A stretch of DNA of 64,000 nucleotides from Druceiella hillmani (GCA_039881145.1 JAYKKI010000074.1:10791501-10855500), one strand, 5' to 3'. Numbered from the stretch's first letter, positions 49,396-63,579 are shown. The notes: generated by a model from the sequence alone, not told the origin. A program made the numbers and translations.

Positions 49396-51311
49396 AAGAT
49401 ATATCATCATGAAAATCTAAAAAAGGGTAACATCTAGAATACTCGTTATAACCTTCTTATAACCGATGCGTAAGCTTCTAAATAACTCGTTTTTCTCATA
49501 ATTAAAGACAAGTTATTTTATTGAGAGATTTATAGATTACATATTTCGAAAATAAGTGGGAGACTGAGAATGGTTTTACTGACATTGGGTGGGCTGCCGA
49601 TGAATAGTATTATTCGTTGATTATTTCTAAACAAAAGAAAGCACGTAACTTTTTTAGAAATTTTAGCCTGTATAATGATTATCTTTGAGAAAATAAAAAA
49701 TGAATGAATTAAGGCAATAATATTGAGTTCAGAATTTGTCTTAATATTTAGGTAAATCTGAATAAATTTTAAGTAACAACATTTTATTAATAGCTTGGGA
49801 CTGTAGTTAATTCTACAAAATTAATTCCTTTTTAAAATTGGTTCAAAGGGCATATTTTTCTTATGACAGTAATAAAAAAAAATTAAATAAATAATTTATA
49901 AAGAAAAAAGAAACAGAAACTCATGTTACACTAAACGTCCGCCCTTGCTTTCCTCTAACTTCGATATCGATAAAGACGAAGTTATGAAAAAAAACATAAC
50001 TTTAAATTTACCCAAAGGTTATCGAAAAACTGATTTTAAATTTTATAGTTTCTTAAAAATTATGGTAAAAATACACCGGATGATATACTCACGTGTTGAG
50101 GAATAATATTAATATAGGTAAATATTTTAATACAAGTTGCGGGACCCTTACAATGCAAGTTCTACTATTATTTAAAAGGTATATTTTTATACCACGCAGC
50201 CTTGTCTAATATCTAAATGGTTCATAAATTTCAAAATACCTCATTGGTAGATTTAAAGATTTGCATACTGATGAACTACTATTACGTTTCAGAAATAAAT
50301 ATTTGTTTTTTTTTGTTTTGAAAAACATTAACGGTAATCAGCTCCATTCAGAGAAGAGACATTTACCTTATATGAATGAAATACTTGAAATACCTGAAAT
50401 ACTTGAACATAGCCTACATCGTCTAATAATTGGTTGTTCTATTCATTTATCTCATACTCTTTATATCAATTCTCAATTGATATCAATATTTTAACTGCCA
50501 CATACGGTAAAGGTTTTATTTATTTTTATTCCTTTGTATTTAATATTTACCTGCTATTTTGTTTACTCCAGTGGTAATATTACCAGTAATGATATCATTA
50601 CTTACGTATATATACACATTAAACACAATGAATAAGTAACTAGAAACCACTTCAAAAATTTAATTATACGTATTGAATTTAATCATACTGATTAAATCTA
50701 GTACCAACTTATAAAAAAATTTTAAAATATGTTTATAAACTTTTACTTAAGTTACGTGGGGGGCATTTAAAAAGAAGATGAATACTTGTTTCTAAATTTA
50801 TTGGAGGGAATTTGGCAATTTTGAGAAGCACACGTGCAAAGGTTTTTAACATAACGAAAACCTCTACAATACGAAAGTAGGTTCAATAAGAATGTAATTC
50901 AACCCAAAATTATGGTTTTATTAATATTGAGATAAATAATCAGTATCAATGAATAATAAATAACCTAATAAATATATGATATAAAAGATGTGATAAGTTG
51001 CCTGAAAAAGCATAGGGAAAAGTATGATTTTATGAGACTCGTAAATAGGAACTATCAAGTTCATTCATAATTGCAGCCAAAACAAATACAGCTAGCTAAC
51101 CTTACCATACCAAGTGATCGAATTTATAGTATAACAGCAGTCTAAAATTGCTTTTCATCAAAATTTCTTACCTTAAAAATAAACTCGAGAGGAAAATTGC
51201 AATGTTAGTTAAATTAAAATATTTAAAATTATCATAATAATACCTAATTTTTTAAAATATTTTCAATATTTTAATGGAAGTATTATTATCATTGTCATTA
51301 TGACTTATTAT
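49396..51311. other. AT-rich non-coding stretch
   Basis: Nothing recognised apart from a 9-bp tandem (GAAATACYT) at 50,378-50,407 inside a chance 77-codon frame. Confidence 0.45.
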
Positions 51312-51369
51312 TTATCACTAACCTATAATGTTACAGTTTATTAGTTATCACTGTAACCTATAATGTGAT
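51312..51369. repeat. ~33-bp tandem duplication
   Basis: TTATCACTAACCTATAATGT at 51,312 recurs as TTATCACTGTAACCTATAAT at 51,345. Confidence 0.8.
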
Positions 51370-51953
51370 CAAATACACAAATCCATAAAAAACACAGTTA
51401 ATAGCTAAAAGATTAAACATAAAATATAAAGGTATAAATAAGACAGTAAAATAATAAATGTAATAAGTAAAATAACACATCAGGTTAAATTGTAACAAAT
51501 AATATTAATAAATAACACAATTTTTTTACATAAAACCTTTAGCTTTAAATATATTCATGTAAGGTAGATTAACGCCAAAGACCCAGCAGTAAAAATGACA
51601 ATTGAGAAAGACAATTAATTAGAAACTGCATATTAATGGCATTCAATTAATAAGATCTCCAGTCATATTTTGTGTTACACAAGAAATGCAAAACACAATA
51701 TAGCTACGAAAGCTATGCTCATGATGTAAATATTGGTGGTATAAAATAATCAATACAAAAGTTATTATAAATGAATAAGAAAGAAGTAAATTAATTACAA
51801 GGCTCGTCACTTATTGCCGATAACTATAATATACAGAAAGTCAGAAGTAACAATTATTGAAAGATCAGATATCGACAGTTTGCATGCGTGGTAAAATAAA
51901 AATAAAAAAAAAATGAAGTCAAAATGGACGTTTGCAATTTGTGAAGGAATGAT

Positions 51954-51965
51954 CCCCCCCCCCCC
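51954..51965. repeat. C12 homopolymer
   Basis: Twelve consecutive C, unusual in DNA this AT-rich and prone to length error. Confidence 0.95.
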
Positions 51966-54900
51966 TAACAATATATTTTTATGCCGATTTCATCAGAAAT
52001 ATACAGCTGTATTTGCGGATGTTTACATTTCATATACATAATAAGAACATTTTTCCCAACGTGCTGAGAGATATTTAAGGGTCGTGAAAATGTGGACTCT
52101 TTCATTATATGAAACGCATAAAATTACATGTAAATGAATAATATTTTTTTAGATGTACATTCACAGATCGTAGAACCTCAATAATACTTTAAGCAGATAT
52201 TATTGTTTTCTCGACTCCAAGAATTTATTAGTTATTCAAAGAAAATACGTGGTGGAAAAAAGAAGCCTTGCCTGCTTTCAGAAATTATATTACTGATGTT
52301 GTTGATTATGGGTAAAAAGGGGGTACGACTCATAAAATAATCTTTATAAAACTTAGGTTTTAAAAAGTTGAATATCTGCCCTTTCTAGTGAATTCCACTA
52401 AGGCACTGCACAGTTTTTAAGACAAGGTGGCGTATTTATATGTTTTTTGATCTACTAATTATCAGATAGGTATTTTTACCTATGTACCACTATTACCCAG
52501 ATTGTGTTCTGTTATGTTGTGTGCTGTTGAAAAAAAAAGATTCCCTAAATGATCGCTCGGTTATTTGTCTGTTTCTCCTCAATGAAGTGGTTTCAGGGTT
52601 CATAGATAATCTTGGAATCCTCATGCCCTCGTCATGTCCATCTATATGTCACATTTATTTTACTTACAGACAATTAGAGGTGTAAATCTTATATTTCACA
52701 TGGTTTCATACCTATTAATATCATCTACAAAGTTAGGAAACAAAATTTTCATAAAAATGTTAAAGGTACCTACATGGAAAGACGTGAATTTTATTTATTC
52801 GCGTACTCCATGATATAGGGTATCATTGAATAGATATATTTCTACCATGAAAATTCTATCATGAATATCATGAAAATATTTCCAATATAGGAATCCGTTT
52901 ACGAAACATTATTTTTTAAATTTTTGTTAGAGTTACGTGTCTCAGCCTTTTATAAGCTAAATTGCTATTTTTGTAGATCGGAAAAGTATTCAGGATAGTA
53001 GTATTTATAAAGAAAGTAAAAGAAAGATTACCACAGTTAAGTAGACTGTACTAGTTAGAGGTAAGTATCGATCAATTTACGACCTGTATTTGGTTCCGAA
53101 AAAAATCATGAACACTCAACTATGTCTCCATATAGACGATATAAATGAATGGCAGAAATAAGTCAGTTTTCTAAAATGTACAATTACTATGTCTATGTAT
53201 AGTATATAAAGCAACATAGGTGGGGAATAATATTATTATTCCTAAATAATGATGAAAATATTAATACGCTTAAATGTTTATATGCGCTTAAAGTGTGTAC
53301 GGAACCCTTGGTAGCGTGAGTTATAATCATATTAAATGAGTTATTTTTTTTAAAAACCCACTTGTGGTAGAAACTTTCAATTTAGCACAGGAATATAACA
53401 TATATGATTCGGATTTAGACGAATAATGAAATCAGAATTAATGTTCAAATATTTACATGACAAATTTGAAGGAAAAATTAAAATAATCGCATTTTTATTT
53501 AATTTCGTCTATCGTTTGGGGTATGAGTTGAAAGAGCAAGCTGCGAATATTGAAAAGGTTATTCAAAACGGTGAAGTAGTTTTTTTTCAGAAACTGTTTG
53601 ATCTAGATATTGGAAACTTTGCACAGTTTTAAATCACAACAATCTGCAGAAATTTGGGGCCGTCAAATAAATCATTTTTTAAAATTTTTTGCAGTTTATG
53701 AATAAATTGCATGCAAAAGTATTAAGGATTCCAAAATTATTTTGTCAGAATGTTACATATGATAATTTATACAGATGTTCTTGGAAATGTCCGTAAAATA
53801 TATCCCCATTCCTCAATCATCGAAAATACCCCAAAAACTTATGAAAAAAGTTATAATACTAAAGTTTTAATAAACTTTTCAGTAATTATTCCAAACCTCA
53901 TAGCTTTTGAGAAATTTGCAATAATTTTTCAGCCTGTGCAAAAGGATTAGGCAATATTTATATGGTCAAAAATAATATCAATATTTGCAAATTGTTTGAA
54001 TTTTCTGTGTGCCTAAGTATATATAAATTCCTCACATTGTAATTTCTACTCTTCACTTGTAAGTTCTACATTTTTCCAGAAACAGAAATTAATTTCACCT
54101 TTAAGACATGACTAGATGACAAATTCGCCTTCTTGTTACTTCCAATATAATCGATGCGAATTAAATGTAAAGATACCATGATTATTCTTGTGGTATTAAA
54201 GTACTTATAGGATACTACATTTATATAAAATAGTGCATAAAGTGACATGGAGGGCTTCTATATTATAACTTAACATTATTGATCTAACATCTCTCGGTAA
54301 ATAAAAACCACCGATATTTCACTTTGCAATTTTTCGATGATATAAATTTCAAGCTTTTTTTTAAATAAGCTTAAAATTTATAAATATATTTAATGTCATT
54401 AAAATTTATTTTTAGACAGCTGGTGTTCGAGTTTGTTTCTAACAACCGAAACTAAGTCAAAGTTTTGAACGCCTTTCGCCTAAATTTTTTTTACGCTGTA
54501 GGCTCCTTCGCTGATATTGTTGCTACCAGTAAGCTAAGAAATTACTGTGATTCATGTTAAATGTAACGCTTCGTTGCTATATTAAAAAGGCATCCCAATG
54601 TGTAGTAAAGAATTAAAATACAGAAATATAAAATTCAAATTAATTTCTCATATTTTCTCCAACTTAATTTTCTCTAAAATTTTATTAATTTTAAAGCTAT
54701 AGTCCAAAACATAAATTCGGTATTAAGTGTATAATTCATGTTAAAATTGTCTCTAATCTAAATTCTAAAACCAACCTAATACTGAATTTGAAAATACCTT
54801 TCCCTAAACTTTTAACACCTACCTAAAGGAATACCTTATGTGGTTTTAATTAGTGTATTCTAAATATTTTTCCTGAAATAGGATTGCAGTATTTCACCTA

Positions 54901-55445
54901 ATAGTTATATATGGACCATTAAAATACAAAAAAGAATATGCTCCAAAATGGATCATAGTCATTTTGGCACTTCAGTTGATATTATAATATATTTTAATTG
55001 ATTGATAATTTTCTTAAAATATTAGCAGAAATGTTCCTATTGTTTTCCTGTAAAAGATAATATTACCAATTTTAAAAATAATTCACATTTCCTGAGAGAC
55101 TCGACCAAATTCAATGAAAAACATTGGAGAAGTGGTTGAGCACAAATAAAGATTATTAGAATTCTTTATTTAGATGTCTTTCAATATAATTGAAAATGGT
55201 CTCAAAAATATTTTCATATATTAGTCTTTCAGGAATATAGTGAAAAATAGAAAAGAAATACGTACCCCGGGAGACTCTTTCAGAAAAGGGAAGATCTTTT
55301 TCTGAAAGGTTCGGCAGAAACTTAAATCACGAAAAAAATATTTTTGTTATTTTGTGATATTTATTGCGCTATAAAGTGAGTATCATTGAGATACTATAAA
55401 AAAATTAAATTAATATTTTATAAACGAGGTATGGAACCTCAAATA
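51966..55445. other. AT-rich non-coding stretch
   Basis: No gene recognised. The 68-codon plus frame at 53,426-53,632 (MKSELMFKYLHDKFEGK...) is the most protein-like short frame in the area but matches no family I know and has no neighbours. Confidence 0.35.
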
Positions 55446-56275
55446 AGTTGAAATTATAGGTGAACTATCCTACAATATAATTATATCCTATAATTATAGC
55501 TGTAATATCCTCTATACGACTATTTTTAAACTTTATACATTACCTATTTCCTAAACAACTGGAGCCGATTCTTAACTACTGAATTTTGTCTATGCGAATA
55601 CGTGATTCATTGATTCTTGGAAGGCCTATTTTTTTCTTACAAGAATCGGACGTGCACCTATTTAAAGTATAAATAAAAGGTATATTTCATAAACGACTAT
55701 ATTTTCCAATTCGCTGCATATAACGAATATATAATTTACTGATCAGTTTTCAACTGAAAATAATTTGAAATTATAAAATGAATGCCTGTAATTTCCTTTA
55801 TATGTCTATTTTTAAAGTTTATACATTCTGCGCTCCAATGGAGCCATTTCCTAAACAACTAAATCTTGTCCATGCCAATATGTGAATCATTGATTCTTGG
55901 AACGCCCTTTTTTTCTTACAAGAATCGATTATGCATCTACTTAACGTGTAAATAAAAGGGATATTTCATATACGACTATATTTTCGAATTCACTGCATAT
56001 AAGGAATATATCATTTTCTGATCAATTGCCAACTGAAAACAAGTTGAAATTATAAAATGAATGCCTGTAATTTCCTCCATGTGACTATTTTTAAACTTTA
56101 TACATTCTACGCTCCGATGGAGCCATTTCCTAAACAACTGAATTTTGGCTATGCGAATATGTGATTCATTGATTCTTGGAACGCCCGTTTTTCTTACAAG
56201 AATCGGTCATGCATCTTCTTAACGTGGAAATAAAAGGGATATTTCATAAACGACTATATTTTTCAATTCCCTACA
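55446..56275. repeat. ~280-bp tandem array, three units with a conserved hairpin
   Basis: The marker TGATTCTTGG occurs at 55,611, 55,891 and 56,170 (periods 280 and 279). Units share AATGCCTGTAATTTCCT, TGGAGCCATTTCCTAAACAA, TCATTGATTCTTGGAACGCC, CTTACAAGAATCG and ATATTTCATA.ACGACTATA. In each unit GATTCTTG pairs perfectly with CAAGAATC about 20 nt on. Unit 1 is the most diverged and longer at its left end; the array stops near 56,275. Confidence 0.93.
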
Positions 56276-57862
56276 ATCTAGTATATTATCATTTGCCTTT
56301 ACAATAAAACTAGCTCTACTAAAAGAAGATATTTTATTAACATTTTTTGCACTGTTTTCATATCTTTTTCTAATGATAATTATATTAAGATGGAAATGTC
56401 ATTATTTCATAGCTGTATCTTAATTTCATTATGTATGAGCAACGTGTCACGGCTTTACATAGGTAAAAAAAAACACGGGACGTGTCAATGCATGAAAACC
56501 CTCGTGTTGAATTTTTTTTATTTAAAATCACTTTCAAAATAATTAAATTATACATTGGGAAACTAAGGTAGTCAAGGAAATTTTAGCCAATATAAGTTGA
56601 GGAGTTGACAATTTTCTATAAAAAGCTCAATAAAACTGAGTTAAATAACTATGTTTTTGTTTAAACATTTACAACTTTTATTAATTTTAAATTTTACAAA
56701 ATATATACACATAGGCTGTTATAAACTTTATTCCAGAATTTTTTGAGAAAAAGAACATTGCCATATATTTTTATCAATTCAAGCAAACCGCACCGACGAA
56801 TATTTTTCACAAGAAAATTTTCCTCGTGGATGAATTTATCCACTAAAGAAAACCAAAATATCTACACCTATAAATCTTTAAAAAAGTTATTGAGAAGATA
56901 ACGTACATAAAGAAAGACAGATGCGGCGAAATCGAGTAATTCGAATTAAATAACACTGTCCCAGCAAGGAGAAATGATAATTAGTACCTAGCTCAAAGCA
57001 ATATCACGCCGAAAACACTGTTGACTTAATAATAAGTTTTTCATTATCAATAAAACAAATGCAAACTACGAGAAACGTAAGTGGTACAAGGATGGTTGAC
57101 TCAATTTACAATGGAGTGACGCTAATTCCCTTCAGAGAAATATTTCCAAGGACCATGGTGAACCAATTTTATTTATATTGCCACATAAACTTTTCCAATC
57201 CATTAGTACTTTAATATCTGTGAAATGAAAAAAAAACCGGAAATGAACATTTTCATTCGAAATTTCCGTAAATTACTTACGGGAACCTGTTTGTTTCATT
57301 GTGATGTATTTTTTCTTATTTTGCGGCCGTTAGTTTTGGTCTCCGGAGAGGAAAAGTTTCGATATTTCTTTTTTATGACGAACAATGCTGAAAGTTTGTC
57401 GCTTTGATACAAATGAACGAGAGAAAAGCTTGTGATGTCGGCTCTTTGTTAAAAGCAAAACTTTGCTTCTAAATCTTTCATTTCATGGGCCTTAAAAAGG
57501 GTAGATCACTAAGTACATTTTATATTACTTTATGTCTAAGTTAATGATGTCATATTATATAATCTAAATAAGAGTGGCGAAATAAAAAAACACGAGTTAA
57601 GAGTTCATTTTAAAAATTAATTAATACAATATCAATGATTAATAAACAAAACATAACAAGCTAAAATTAACCTTGTTAACTTCAATAAGCAATGATATCG
57701 CAAACACAATATTTCATCATATTCCTCTAAAGCAGTCAACAGACGTTTCACTCTATCGTGATAGGAATAAAGAATTTATGAAATACTTGACTACAAATTA
57801 TTATATTATTAACTATTTCTACATGCATGTATTTTATATATAGAAAAAATTGAATTACTTGA
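56276..57862. other. AT-rich non-coding stretch
   Basis: Nothing recognised. Confidence 0.45.
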
Positions 57863-57919
57863 CTATAGAGATGTATCTACCATGTAAAACGCTATAGGGA
57901 TGTATCTAACATGTAAACG
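57863..57919. repeat. 29-bp tandem duplication
   Basis: CTATAG.GATGTATCTA.CAT starts at 57,863 and 57,892. Confidence 0.88.
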
Positions 57920-59783
57920 TTGTCCGTATTAATTTTAAGTCTTATTGTAAACAAAATGTTTTTTCACTTCAATTAACATTGTCATATTTATGTATTGTTT
58001 TATTAATTGGATATATCATAAATGTTTATATTTGTTTTTGTTCTTTGTTGAAATGTTAGAACACAAACTTATTTCGTATTTAGTGTTCATGGAATATCCC
58101 ATATAGTTTGTGTTTGCTTTTTTCCATTTACATAAAATAAAAAAAAAGTACTCTGAAGGTCTACTACGACCGATAGGGGTTGATTGAATTAACATTAGTG
58201 TGAACTAATTGTAATAGTAATCAAGAACCAATATGCTAATGACTAGATGCTGCATAACTGAATGTCCAATATTTTTTCATCTTAACTTTAAGTAACCTCT
58301 AAAATACCGAGCTAGTACTGGGCGAGTATTAGATTAATTTTTACTTTACAATTGTGATAATTTTCATAAAAAATGGATTAATATCTTACTTCGAACCCTA
58401 TATTACTCTTTACATACAAATAGAAAGTAACACTGTAGCAAGCGATACAACTATTTTGCGAAAACATCATGTAGAGTGGATGGAGGCAATTTGTTACTAT
58501 GTCACCTGGATTATTAAATTGTTTTATATGCATATTAATGTAATTTTCATTACATTATATAATATTCTCAAAATATTAATATCATAAAAATTCATTTCAT
58601 ATATTTAACAAAATTACATTATATTCATAACAAAAAAAAACTTTAAAGATAAGCAACAAATAAATTATTATGAAATGACGACTACCTTTAGAAAATGGGA
58701 AAGTGTAAAAAATAAATGTTTGTCACATTCTGAAATTGAAAATACAAACAAAACCTGTGAAAAACCTAATTTACCAATAGCTCTTTTATTGCTTTTATTT
58801 AAAAGTTCTTTACCCGTGTGCTTAGTATCTTAAGTTTTTTTTTATATTAGGAAAGAAATTAACACAAATAAGATAATATATTCCAAAAGTGTAACTTATA
58901 GAAATTATTAAGTAGACACGGCAGGTAATGTAATCATAATCCAACATTACTTTAGCTGTTTATTAAAGACCAGGCGGTTACTTAACAGGTGGACGGCAAA
59001 AAATGTTTGACGATAAATTTGCATATTTGTTTTTTTTAAACGGAAAGTGTTTATGAATCAGGAGTGTGCACAGATTTTCCGAACGTAGAATAAGACTGCT
59101 GAAATAGAAATATAGGAGTTTAAGCCTCAAGCAAAAATGTTTATGTAAATGATGTAAAACATAAAAAAGTAAAAAAAGGATTAAAGGAACTGGGGATATG
59201 CCAGTATAATACGCGCATCAAGGGTTATATGTCTCGTTTAAGTGAAATCATTTTGTATTAAGTCATCATAAATATTGGTTTTCTAGAGCAATCAATATTC
59301 AATAAAACTAATGTAATTAAATAAAGGGGTATACATTAGTATTATCGTGATCTCAAAAATTGAGACTTCGAAAACTGTGACAACAAGAAACGGCGTTATG
59401 ATTTTCATACAACTTTACATAGGTTTCTGGCAACCTTTTTTTTCATAATTTTAAATTCAATAATTTTAAAAATTATAAGAAACAGGACTTTTTTGCATAT
59501 TTATCAAAATGTATCTGATCTTCAACCTACCTAATACATCAAAATATAAAATCATGCAATAGATCCATACTTAATACGAATATGTATTTTATTATGGTGG
59601 AATATCGGTACTCCTTCACTTACTGTGTGTTGTACAATTTATTTAGAAATAAAATTTACGATCAAGAGAATTTATAAAATTTAGTTCCTCATAAAATCAT
59701 GAAAGCAAGAAATGTGATGCAGGTGCTAACCAAATAAACAGTTCAAACTGCTAGGTTTTTACTAAAATCCCTACTACATTTTA
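57920..59783. other. AT-rich non-coding stretch
   Basis: No gene recognised. A weak third match to family A lies at 59,235-59,325. Confidence 0.4.
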
Positions 59784-59876
59784 TCATGTATTGCGTTGTG
59801 TATTGCAGCGAGACTAATTCTAACAGGATCTCAATGAGTGAAGTGGATGAAATATGTGCCGAAGGATAACATAAGG
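59784..59876 (+). repeat. Exon-like duplicated block, copy 1
   Basis: TCATGTATTGC..., a possible acceptor TTGCAG (ends 59,808), then 67 nt (59,809-59,875) identical to 60,924-60,990 except for about 5 positions. Here the block is followed by GCAATC, so the 5' splice site seen in copy 2 is missing. A mini-frame MSEVDEICAEG ends at TAA in this copy. Confidence 0.8.
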
Positions 59877-60769
59877 CAATCCCTACTACTGCCTGAAAGA
59901 AGTTTCATGGCCATCCTTCATTTCGGTGGCATGTACGTATCTGCATTTTTATTTGTTTCACATTTCAAATAACAAATGTCTTTTTTGTTTCAAATATCAC
60001 ATATATACTTACTGAATTTGATATTTAAGCTATTTAGTTTATAAATGTATTTTCGAGATGTGCGACATTAAAGAAACTTTCATATTTTTAATTTTTTTTC
60101 TTAAAAATATCAGTAAGTTATAATAACGTTTGGAAAGTGTATAAAATTATTAAATAATATTTTACTCCAAAATAGATACAAATTCTGGGAAAAATATGTT
60201 TAAAAATTTTTAAAATTAAAGTAGTCATTTCCAATATGAATCCTACTGAACATGTAAATTTACAAGATGTTTTAAAGGAAGTTATGTCTCGTTAATATTT
60301 GGGAAGGTATTTCCTTACAGTTAAAATATAATATAAATGAAAAATACTAAGGTAATAAAGGTAGTAGATATACTTAAACACGATCCATTTGCAATAATTT
60401 ACTATACGACCAATTATAACGATGACCGTTAATAATCTATTACAGTAAGCCAAAAAAACTGACTAGACTTTATTATTTTTATAACAAGAAAAATATCCAA
60501 AAATTACTTTATAAAAACAAATAAAAATGGATATGCATATTACACGTGACTAGATAAACATAAGTAGGATTAGCATAAATCTTATTTATAGCATGACGAA
60601 AGATCAATAAGTAAATTTGAGGAGTATAAATTAACATATTGACCAGTCCTACACTTTTCGATTATTCCTAATATATCTTAAAAATAAATAAAAATTCACA
60701 TTTATTCAGAGTGAAAGCGTAAGGATAATATTGTGTTAAATAAATTAAAAAAATTACATAATTGTAAAA

Positions 60770-60806
60770 AATCAGGCGTGTATCTTCTTGTTAACACGGC
60801 CTGATT
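60770..60806. repeat. Imperfect 12-bp hairpin
   Basis: AATCAGGCGTGT (60,770-60,781) pairs with ACACGGCCTGATT (60,794-60,806) with one bulged base. Confidence 0.8.
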
Positions 60807-60910
60807 TGTGCGCGACAACTTCTGCTCTGATCTTATGATGAAACGATACATTTTATCGTACGTACGTAAGTACGTCTCAGTTCACTTTCGCTCGTCGTTT
60901 AGTTAGTGTG
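60807..60910 (+). promoter_or_regulatory. CpG-richer block upstream of the exon-like copy 2
   Basis: Contains TGTGCGCGACAACTTCTGC, TCGTACGTACGTAAGTACGT and an initiator-like TCTCAGTTC at about 60,874, just upstream of a candidate splice acceptor. It may be a promoter or 5' UTR exon; the evidence is compositional only. Confidence 0.25.
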
Positions 60911-60991
60911 TCATGTATTGCAGGGAGACTAATTCTAACAGGATCTCAATGAGTGAAGTAGATGAAATATGTGCCAAAGGATGACATTAGG
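60911..60991 (+). other. Exon-like duplicated block, copy 2, with both splice-site motifs
   Basis: A 67-nt block (60,924-60,990) is preceded by TCATGTATTGCAG and followed by GTAAGTTTTT, a consensus acceptor and donor. The sequence is about 93% identical to 59,809-59,875, 1.1 kb upstream. The small frame MSEVDEICAKG is conserved in reading, and the stop differs (TGA against TAA), so if it is an exon it is probably 5' UTR or a poison exon. It may instead be a fragment of a repeat. Confidence 0.4.
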
Positions 60992-61725
60992 TAAGTTTTT
61001 TTTTGTTAAGCATAACCAAAGACGAAAGTCGACAAAGAAACGTCGAATTCCAATTTTTTGCAAATTTATAATTTTTCTTTTCCCCGTCCCATTTATGAAC
61101 TCCTTTCATTGACACATTTGTGTCAGTACACTCTATCTTCTTTTATATATATATACATAGTGTTTGCTTGATAAACACCGAAGATATCGGCAGTTTTCGA
61201 GATCTGAAATGGTTAAGTTTCGAATTTGACACGTATAACATATACAAACACTTGCCCATTGATCTAGATCACTTGAAAATCTATAGTTAACATATTAGTA
61301 AAATGGTAATACGTTTGGTACTTATAACTCTTTCTCTCCACTCTAAATTTGCTATTGGAAAAAATGGGTTTGAGATATACTTTAAATCTACATAATAGTG
61401 ATAACATATATTATGAAGAAGAGAACGTGAAGATATAATTGACTCTTAATACAACCACATAGCACATCACTAGCTTAAGAAGCAATACAAGTATTTTATA
61501 TATTACTTCACCAACATTATGTTAAATAGAATAGGCACCACTAAAATGTTATTTAAATATTCATATGATAGCGAGTTACTTCTTCGTTAACAGTAAACTA
61601 AACGCGGTCAAAACTTTCAGGAATGTAATTTTAGTTGACAAGGGTAGCTAGTTATGTGTGTTAATGTTGTAAATGGGGAAAGAGTAATTTATTTGTTACT
61701 TTCGTAAGAACATCGTTAAATAATT
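60992..61725. other. AT-rich non-coding stretch
   Basis: Nothing recognised beyond a very short TA run at 61,144-61,155. Confidence 0.45.
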
Positions 61726-61772
61726 GAATTTTTAATTAAGACGGGATAAGATCCCGTCTTAATTGAAAATTC
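61726..61772. repeat. 22-bp inverted repeat with a 3-nt loop
   Basis: Arms 61,726-61,747 and 61,751-61,772 pair fully except for one T/G position. The inner 14 bp (AATTAAGACGGGAT) is perfect around loop AAG. Confidence 0.92.
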
Positions 61773-63579
61773 ACTTTGGAAAAAAATATCTATAATGCTA
61801 TGGAAGACATACTCAAAAATTCTGTTTTGATATAGTGTTTATAACAACTTTATTAGATTGAAAAGTTCTTTATGCTAGGTAAAATATTAAAGAATTTATT
61901 TACCTTAAAATATTTTTTATTTCATTTAATATTACGTAACAATTCTCAACTGTAACATAGCACGCTACCTCTTCTTCCACCAGTAATACTTATGCCGCAT
62001 ATTTTTATGGCGTTCTCTAATGCAACTTCCATTCCATAACGAGATGCACTAACATACGAGTTCCTCATCGTATAGGAAAACGCAATAAAATATCGTGTAT
62101 TTTTTTTAAGTTTCACACGATTTTAATGTCAGGTAATTTTGAATAAATTTAAAAAATAATAAAATAGAAAAAGGTGAAATAATAAATATGCATGTTTAAA
62201 AATATAGTTATGTGAAAAGCCTATGACTTTCAAAATTGCGATTGTTATCCAACAAGGTGTGTTTGTCTTAATTTGGTCCAGCATTTAATTGTTCCTAATT
62301 TTTTTCTAAGTAACTTTAAGTAATTTTTAATATCTTTACGCAAAAAACATTTAAAAAAATAGAGTTGCCTTATCCAAATAAGCTTGTACTTGTAGCAGTA
62401 GTCAGTCATGTAACCACATTTTTTTGTAATTTCTTACTTTATTTAATTTTTATAAAATAAATAATTAATTAATTTAATTAATTTTTTAAACAAATAATTT
62501 TTAGAATGTTTGCACCAAAAGAAAGGAAAGTAGTAAATATGAAATAAATAATAAGTATAGAAGTAGTATATTAAAATTGATTTATCAAGCTCATGCTTCA
62601 CTATTACTTGTACATGTAAACAGATATATGTATTGGGATAATTCATTACCTCCAATATTTGGTCCTCTTGTTGGTGTTTCATTTTGAATTCCGTCTCGAA
62701 AGTTTTCGGAGTCCCTGTCGTCACCGTGGGAATTTCCTTTAAACAGATATTTCTTTCTTGGATTCCAAATTAATATTTTGCACTACGCAAATTCTACGTT
62801 CTTATGGATATAAGAGAATTTTAATACATCACCATAAACTAACTGTTAAGTTTAAGGGAAGTTTAAAACCTACTCTCTATACCATTGTAACTAAAAACGT
62901 TAAAATTGACATTGAAAGCTTTCAGAGCATTAAGGTTTCACATGATTAAATCAAAACAGAAAAAAATTGTTGCATTTAAATTCCATGATATAAAGAGTAC
63001 ATATTTGTACTTAATACAAACGTATGAAATAAATCTGTAACTTTCAACAATAAAAAAACTATAAATAACGAATATGCTCTCGCCTTCAGGAATGGTCATG
63101 CGCCCTTAATTCAGAGAGTGAATTTGCAATGAGTGAACTAGTCAAGAAAGGAATATCAGGAGCATATCTCACATTGATTCAACAATGTTAGTTTAAGTCT
63201 GATAACAATAGGAAGGCAAAGTATATCCGTATTTGCTGTTTTACGTTCAACGCTCTTTGTGACACTATTATATCTATTTAAACTTGTCTAATATAACTAA
63301 ATTTGTTTAGCGATTTTAGTAAGAATTTAATATCTAAAGATTAACGAGGAAAATCCGATAATGAAGCAAAATTAACATGGAATTCATGGGATAACATTAA
63401 TTAAATATATTTTAAAAATGTTTTAATAGAAGGTAATTTTAGAGCTTTATTCAGTAGTCATTTTAAATTTATTTCCGTTTCCCTTCGTTATCACTTTTGA
63501 TAAAACGGTCAAGACTACGTCGTTACGTCTTTATAACCTAAAATTAACTGAACTGAACTTACGAACGTCGGTAAGGGTG
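61773..63579. other. AT-rich non-coding stretch
   Basis: No gene recognised. Frames at 62,443-62,724 and 62,758-62,949 lack motifs. Confidence 0.45.

Noticed and set aside
53426..53632. 68-codon plus frame that looks protein-like
   Set aside because: No recognised family and no supporting repeat or splice evidence; left unannotated.
63121..63160. CAATGAGTGAACTAG resembling the duplicated exon-like block (CAATGAGTGAAGTAG)
   Set aside because: Similarity covers only about 15 nt and the flanks do not align, so it was not counted as a third copy.
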